Source: Malachius bipustulatus (lineage: Eukaryota > Arthropoda > Insecta > Coleoptera > Melyridae). Taken from it: a stretch of 64,000 nt of DNA. The notes beneath the pieces are model-generated. The model had not been told where the DNA came from. It made no database searches and saw nothing but the letters and a program-made list of their open reading frames with translations. The DNA is taken from positions 43,592,210 to 43,656,209 of the forward strand of contig OU342633.1 of the NCBI GenBank assembly GCA_910589415.1, in the 5' to 3' direction. The translations under genes were made by a program, and so were the position numbers. This document shows, in pieces, positions 59,978 through 64,000 of this stretch. How positions within the stretch are numbered: position 1 is the stretch's first letter; each line of letters opens with the position of its first letter.

Positions 59978-61248
59978 ATGTTAATAGTTCTGGGATTACT
60001 ATTAATATTGCTTCAATTGACTCCTTCTGAAGATACGCGTTCGAAAATAATCAATGGAAAACCTTGTGAAGCAGCAACGTTCCCTTTTGTGGTACAAATT
60101 AGGAGGAACTACGACATGAGAGCGCATTGCGGAGGTTCCTTGCTTAATGCCAGAAATGTACTAACAGCAGCACATTGTTACAGGAGTGAAGCAATTTTTT
60201 TTGTTATTGCTGGTCAATCCAATCTTGGCAGGAAAGACGAAAATGTTCAAATCGCAATGGTGGACAGAGTCATCCTTCATCCCTATTTTGGGGATCATAC
60301 CATGAACAACGATCTGGCTATTTTTAAACTCGCTACTGAAATATTAGAAACACCATCTACAAGGTTAGCCATTTTAATTTTCCCCATTTACTCCTCTTCT
60401 CCCAGTTTTTTGAGATACCAGCAAAAAGTTTTCTGAACCATTGCGAGTTCTGGTCACCTTTTTAGAGCGTCAAAAAGAATGTATTTGCGATTTTTCAGTT
60501 TATTTTTTGTCTTAAGTGCCTTGCTTATCTATTTTTTCTACTCTAAGAGATGCAAATTTTGTTTAATGATGAGCAAAAGCAAGACCAACACCATGAGATA
60601 GTCTTGGTCTTGGTCTTATTGAAAGTCGAGTATTGGTCTGCAGGTAGTTTTTTTTTGCAAGACCGAGACCCAAGCTCATCTGATCAAGAGCATTTAGCAT
60701 CTATTTTGATTGAGCGATCTTCAATGATCTTCAACGATCAGTTACAATCAAACTTAGATTAATTCCTCTCCAGATACGTGAAATTGCCGCCAACAGCAGG
60801 ACCTCCGTGCAAGGTAGCCGCGACGGCTGGTTGGGGTATCATGGACTTCGAAAAATTTCTCCTCCCCCTCCAGCTACAATGCACCGATCTCAAGGTCCTG
60901 GACAGAAAAGAGTGTCGTATGTATTACAGCAACATATTCAAAGGCATCTGCACCACCCCTTTAGATTTCCAGGAATATACAGGGGTTTGCTTTGGGGACT
61001 CAGGTGGACCGTTGATGTGCAACGAGACTCAATATGGGATAGTTTCTTGGGGACGTAATTGCAATAATACAGAACCTCCGCAAGTGTTTGTCGAGGTATC
61101 GGCTTATAATGGGTTTATATTTAATTACGCCTTTGAGTATGACGAATGGAGGGATTTTCGTAATACTTCTGTCGAAATTAGGCGCAATGCCTGGATAATG
61201 GTTATTTTATTCATTTTCGGTTTGTATTTTTCCCGCATGTCATTCTAG
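59978..61248 (+). CDS. Chymotrypsin-family (S1A) serine protease with C-terminal hydrophobic tail
   Basis: Two exons, 59978-60363 and 60774-61248, joined AG|A (Arg); intron 410 bp. 286 residues. Signal peptide MLIVLGLLLILLQLTPSEDT, short propeptide, activation site RSK|IINGKP. Triad: LTAAHC with His66, NNDLAIFKL with Asp112, FGDSGGP with Ser205. Six residues before the Ser is Gly, not Asp, so trypsin specificity is unlikely; chymotrypsin- or elastase-like is inferred. After the protease domain is a charged stretch and then WIMVILFIFGLYFSRMSF, a hydrophobic end that could be a membrane anchor or GPI signal. Secreted or surface-tethered. It lies opposite to slo, whose next upstream exon was not found in the window, so it is probably nested in a slo intron. 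Confidence 0.88.
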
Positions 61249-61494
61249 CCATTTACATGCAGTCCGTCATTTTTGATTTTTGAATTCATATATTTCTTGG
61301 ATTTTATCATAATCCAGAATTCCTTAAAAAAAGACTGCGCCGCGGTGCAATGCGCATTATTGTCTACACCAATCAAAACAATAACGATGAATTTTTAGAT
61401 CAGTAGGTAGTAGCTTTGACAATTAAAAAAAATCAGTGAGTTAGCTGCGCTGGCGAGTTGCAGAAAGAAGACGCCTTGTGTTTTAAATACATGT

Positions 61495-62420
61495 ACAGGT
61501 GTCCCAAATTTTCTTAATCAAGAGATATCCCCGTTATTTCAAACCTAAGGTTTAGCGACTGCACCTTCAATACAGATTTACGCCGTTCAACCTCCAAGTC
61601 ACCTTTCAAGCCCACGTAACCATCCCCTACTGTTTTTTTCTTCTTCAATTTACACCCCCAATTTTTTTGTTAAGTGGTTAAATGACTTTACTTACTCTAC
61701 TGTTCTCGTAAATATGAATGGTGCTAAGTATGTCACTATATGAATGATCCTATTTGCCTCCTGATATTATTCACTTATTGGTTTCCGTCCTCATCATATG
61801 CATAGGTAATACAATGACCTACCAGCAGTATTGTAGGTCACTTACCGGACAGGGTTAGAATCTTTGAAGCGAGAGGGAATGATACAGTAACTTACTCGTT
61901 GGCACATAAGACGGAGAGAGAAAATAGAGGGCATCGAAGTTTCATTCGAGATCATGGTGATGGAATGCAAGGTTGCCAAGTGAGATTATTTGTCGTAGGT
62001 AGTTCAGGGACTGATCTGAAATTTATTGGAATATTACCCAGGAACGCTGAAATGAAAACTTAAATTTGCAAATACTCGGACGGTACTTGAGAACGTGATC
62101 TCTACCATTTTTCCAGGAAAGGGATACGGTAAATTGCAAGAGTAATGTTTTATCAAAGGGGGTGGAGCGAACTCTTCACTTCCTCAAGGGAAACTTTTTC
62201 GTTAGTTTCCGCTCGACCTAACAAAATAAAGACAATAAAAGTGACGCGTAGCCGTCACACCACGTTTCGGGTTGAGAAGAATAGGGGAGTAATTTGAAGA
62301 AAACAAGTAGGGGATGGTTGAAAGGCGAAAAGTTGTATTGAGGGCGCACTCAAATTTTATTTGTTTCTGTTTTGAAATAACGCAAACATCCCTTGATTAA
62401 GAAAATTTGGAACACCCTGT
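61495..62420. mobile_element. 926-bp inverted-repeat element
   Basis: The left end ACAGGTGTCCCAAATTTTCT plus TAATCAAG pairs with right CTTGATTAAGAAAATTTGGA plus ACACCCTGT. 'tttcaagcccacgtaaccat' and 'ccatcccctac' near 61596-61632 pair with 'gtaggggatggttgaaaggc' near 62307, with indels. The centre is about 0.65 kb of non-coding DNA. No transposase. Confidence 0.75.
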
Positions 62421-62813
62421 ATAACATCGTAGTTAATAAAATCATTGCTATTAGTAACGTGAAAAGAATTGAATTGTGAAAGAACATGCAGTACTGAAAA
62501 CTGAAAATAGGAATAATTATTGATTATATTGATTGAGAAATAATTGTAAACGTTAACATTAGTTAACTGAAGAATTGTTAATTCGTGTCCGTTTTCATAA
62601 AGAAATTAACATTGCGTTAATTTGACATTTGACTTGTTAAAATTTGTGTTCTATCCAAGATTTTTCCAAGAAGATCCAAGAGATGGAGCTAAAGATCAAA
62701 AGTCATGGTGATTTCTTTGTGAACACGGACATCAGTCCATAATTTGTAATAGTAAAATTGTTAATTAAGATACAATAGTGAAATTTAGAATTAATTTAGC
62801 ACATAAGCGGTAA

Positions 62814-63017
62814 ATGTATTACATAAATCCACACCATTCCTACCTTGTATTATATCCTGGAGAAGTTATGTGGTCGTTATGTGTCCTTGTAACATTTGGC
62901 TTCACTTTGTTGACTTGTTTAGTGGAGTTGATCAAGTTCGCTGTGGGAACCGTGCTATTCCTGTGGTTTGTTTGTCGATGTGCTACTACAAAAATTAATT
63001 TCTCTCTTAAAAAATAA
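62814..63017 (+). CDS. Uncertain small hydrophobic ORF
   Basis: 67 codons with two hydrophobic segments (MWSLCVLVTFGFTLLTCLV and FAVGTVLFLWFVC) and a basic end TKINFSLKK. It is not recognised as any family. A chance ORF in AT-rich DNA is the default view; the two membrane-like segments are the only reason to list it. Confidence 0.15.
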   Translation: MYYINPHHSYLVLYPGEVMWSLCVLVTFGFTLLTCLVELIKFAVGTVLFLWFVCRCATTKINFSLKK

Positions 63018-64000
63018 TCGCTTTCGTTCTGGTGCTAGTTCAGGACAAAGATCAGGATTCGAGATAATACCCAAAATGTGGAGTTTCTATTGCTAGTGTA
63101 CTGGGTATCTATAGGACATGGAAAATTAATTTTTCGATCAAAGTCGATCAAACAGAAAAAAATTGCTGTTCAATAATATAATGACAATAAAAATGTGGCT
63201 ATTTATGGAAAGCGTGAGTGGGCGTACAACACGATTTAGAAAAAGTTGGATAAATCAAAGATATTTGGGGGGATGGAGTAGTAAAGAGTGAAGTAGACCA
63301 CCTCAATAATATTTATGGCTTAAAATATGGCTAAAGGAATGTACGAAACGTGTTATGCCTTAGACCAAAAAAGAACGATTTACTCAAACTCTACCAAAAC
63401 ATCTAAACGTATAAATACACTAACCGTTTAACTGATTCGGATGTATGTATAAATGTATGCCATATCTCCCCGATCGACCTACTGCAATATGACGTGTTTA
63501 TATAAGGGGAGAGCGTAAATTAAGTTAATCAATTTGATAAGGTTGTCAATACTCGAGTTCGTGGGAATGGAACGATCACAGGAGATCGTTCTCATGCAAA
63601 CTTCTCATTAGAACATTCCGCACTATGTTGATCGCGTATTCTTGAACACGCGCGAACTGGTACCATCGACTACTTCTAGCGAGAACTTCATCTGCAATTT
63701 TGCCAAGCTTCTGTTCAGATTTTCATCAATTTTATTGTGATTTCAGGACTTCATTGTGTTAATTATTGTTCTCTATTCCATTCCCAAGAAAGCGACTCCC
63801 ACGGAACTCGAGAATTTCCGTCAAGACAGTCAAACAGTAGCCGGGGAGTTCCCCTATTTTAGACAATCAATGTATAATAGATAGCAACGTCATCAAAAAT
63901 ATTCAACCACATCTAATTTCAAATGGATGAAATTAATTCAACTTAAAGTATTATTCTAGTCAAGTAAAGTGACTATATAGACACTATAGACCAATAGGTC
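63018..64000. other. No feature recognised
   Basis: Presumed slowpoke intron or intergenic. A short dyad (AACGATCACAGGAGATCGTT, about 63571-63590) is the only structure noted. Confidence 0.4.

Overview
This window is animal nuclear DNA, almost certainly from an insect. The genes are split by short GT-AG introns. They encode a TkR99D-type tachykinin receptor, an insect-type slowpoke channel C-terminus and a 193-residue Sar1. The DNA is AT-rich and crowded with fold-back and MITE-like elements. A beetle is plausible, but the order cannot be fixed from the sequence alone.

Layout. (1) 1-9.4 kb: no exon found; an inverted-repeat element, two diverged copies of one dispersed repeat (about 3.7 and 8.06 kb) and LINE remnants. 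(2) 9.48-20.62 kb (+): the last three coding exons of a tachykinin receptor, TM6 to the stop. Its introns hold a 145-bp tandem array, a minisatellite and several TIR elements. (3) 23.72-29.62 kb: a very young BEL/Pao LTR retrotransposon with indistinguishable 518-bp LTRs and a CTTAA target duplication. Its long ORF has an in-frame gap that removes most of RNase H and the integrase. (4) 31.2-35.3 kb: fold-back elements, two of them end to end. (5) 35.95-37.30 kb (+): HIBCH, the mitochondrial valine-degradation enzyme. (6) 38.0-41.5 kb: several MITEs, including a nested pair and a TTAA-flanked piggyBac-like element. (7) 42.27-46.59 kb (-): Sar1, the COPII GTPase, with an intronless hydroxypyruvate isomerase-like gene on the same strand in its third coding intron and an extra P-loop exon. 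(8) 48.70-50.28 kb (+): a two-exon FAM149/DUF3719-like gene. (9) 51.68-52.76 kb: a 1.08-kb almost perfect fold-back. (10) 56.43-59.61 kb (-): the last eight coding exons of slowpoke (BK channel). (11) 59.98-61.25 kb (+): a chymotrypsin-family serine protease, probably inside a slowpoke intron. (12) 61.5-62.4 kb: another inverted-repeat element.

The host genes are unrelated housekeeping or neuronal genes and do not form a pathway. The most notable novelty is in Sar1. Beside the normal P-loop exon lies a second, phase-compatible, open exon that encodes a diverged Sar1 P-loop with GKA in place of GKT. Threonine at that position binds Mg2+. All coding was joined by hand at GT/AG sites with frame checks; no database was consulted.
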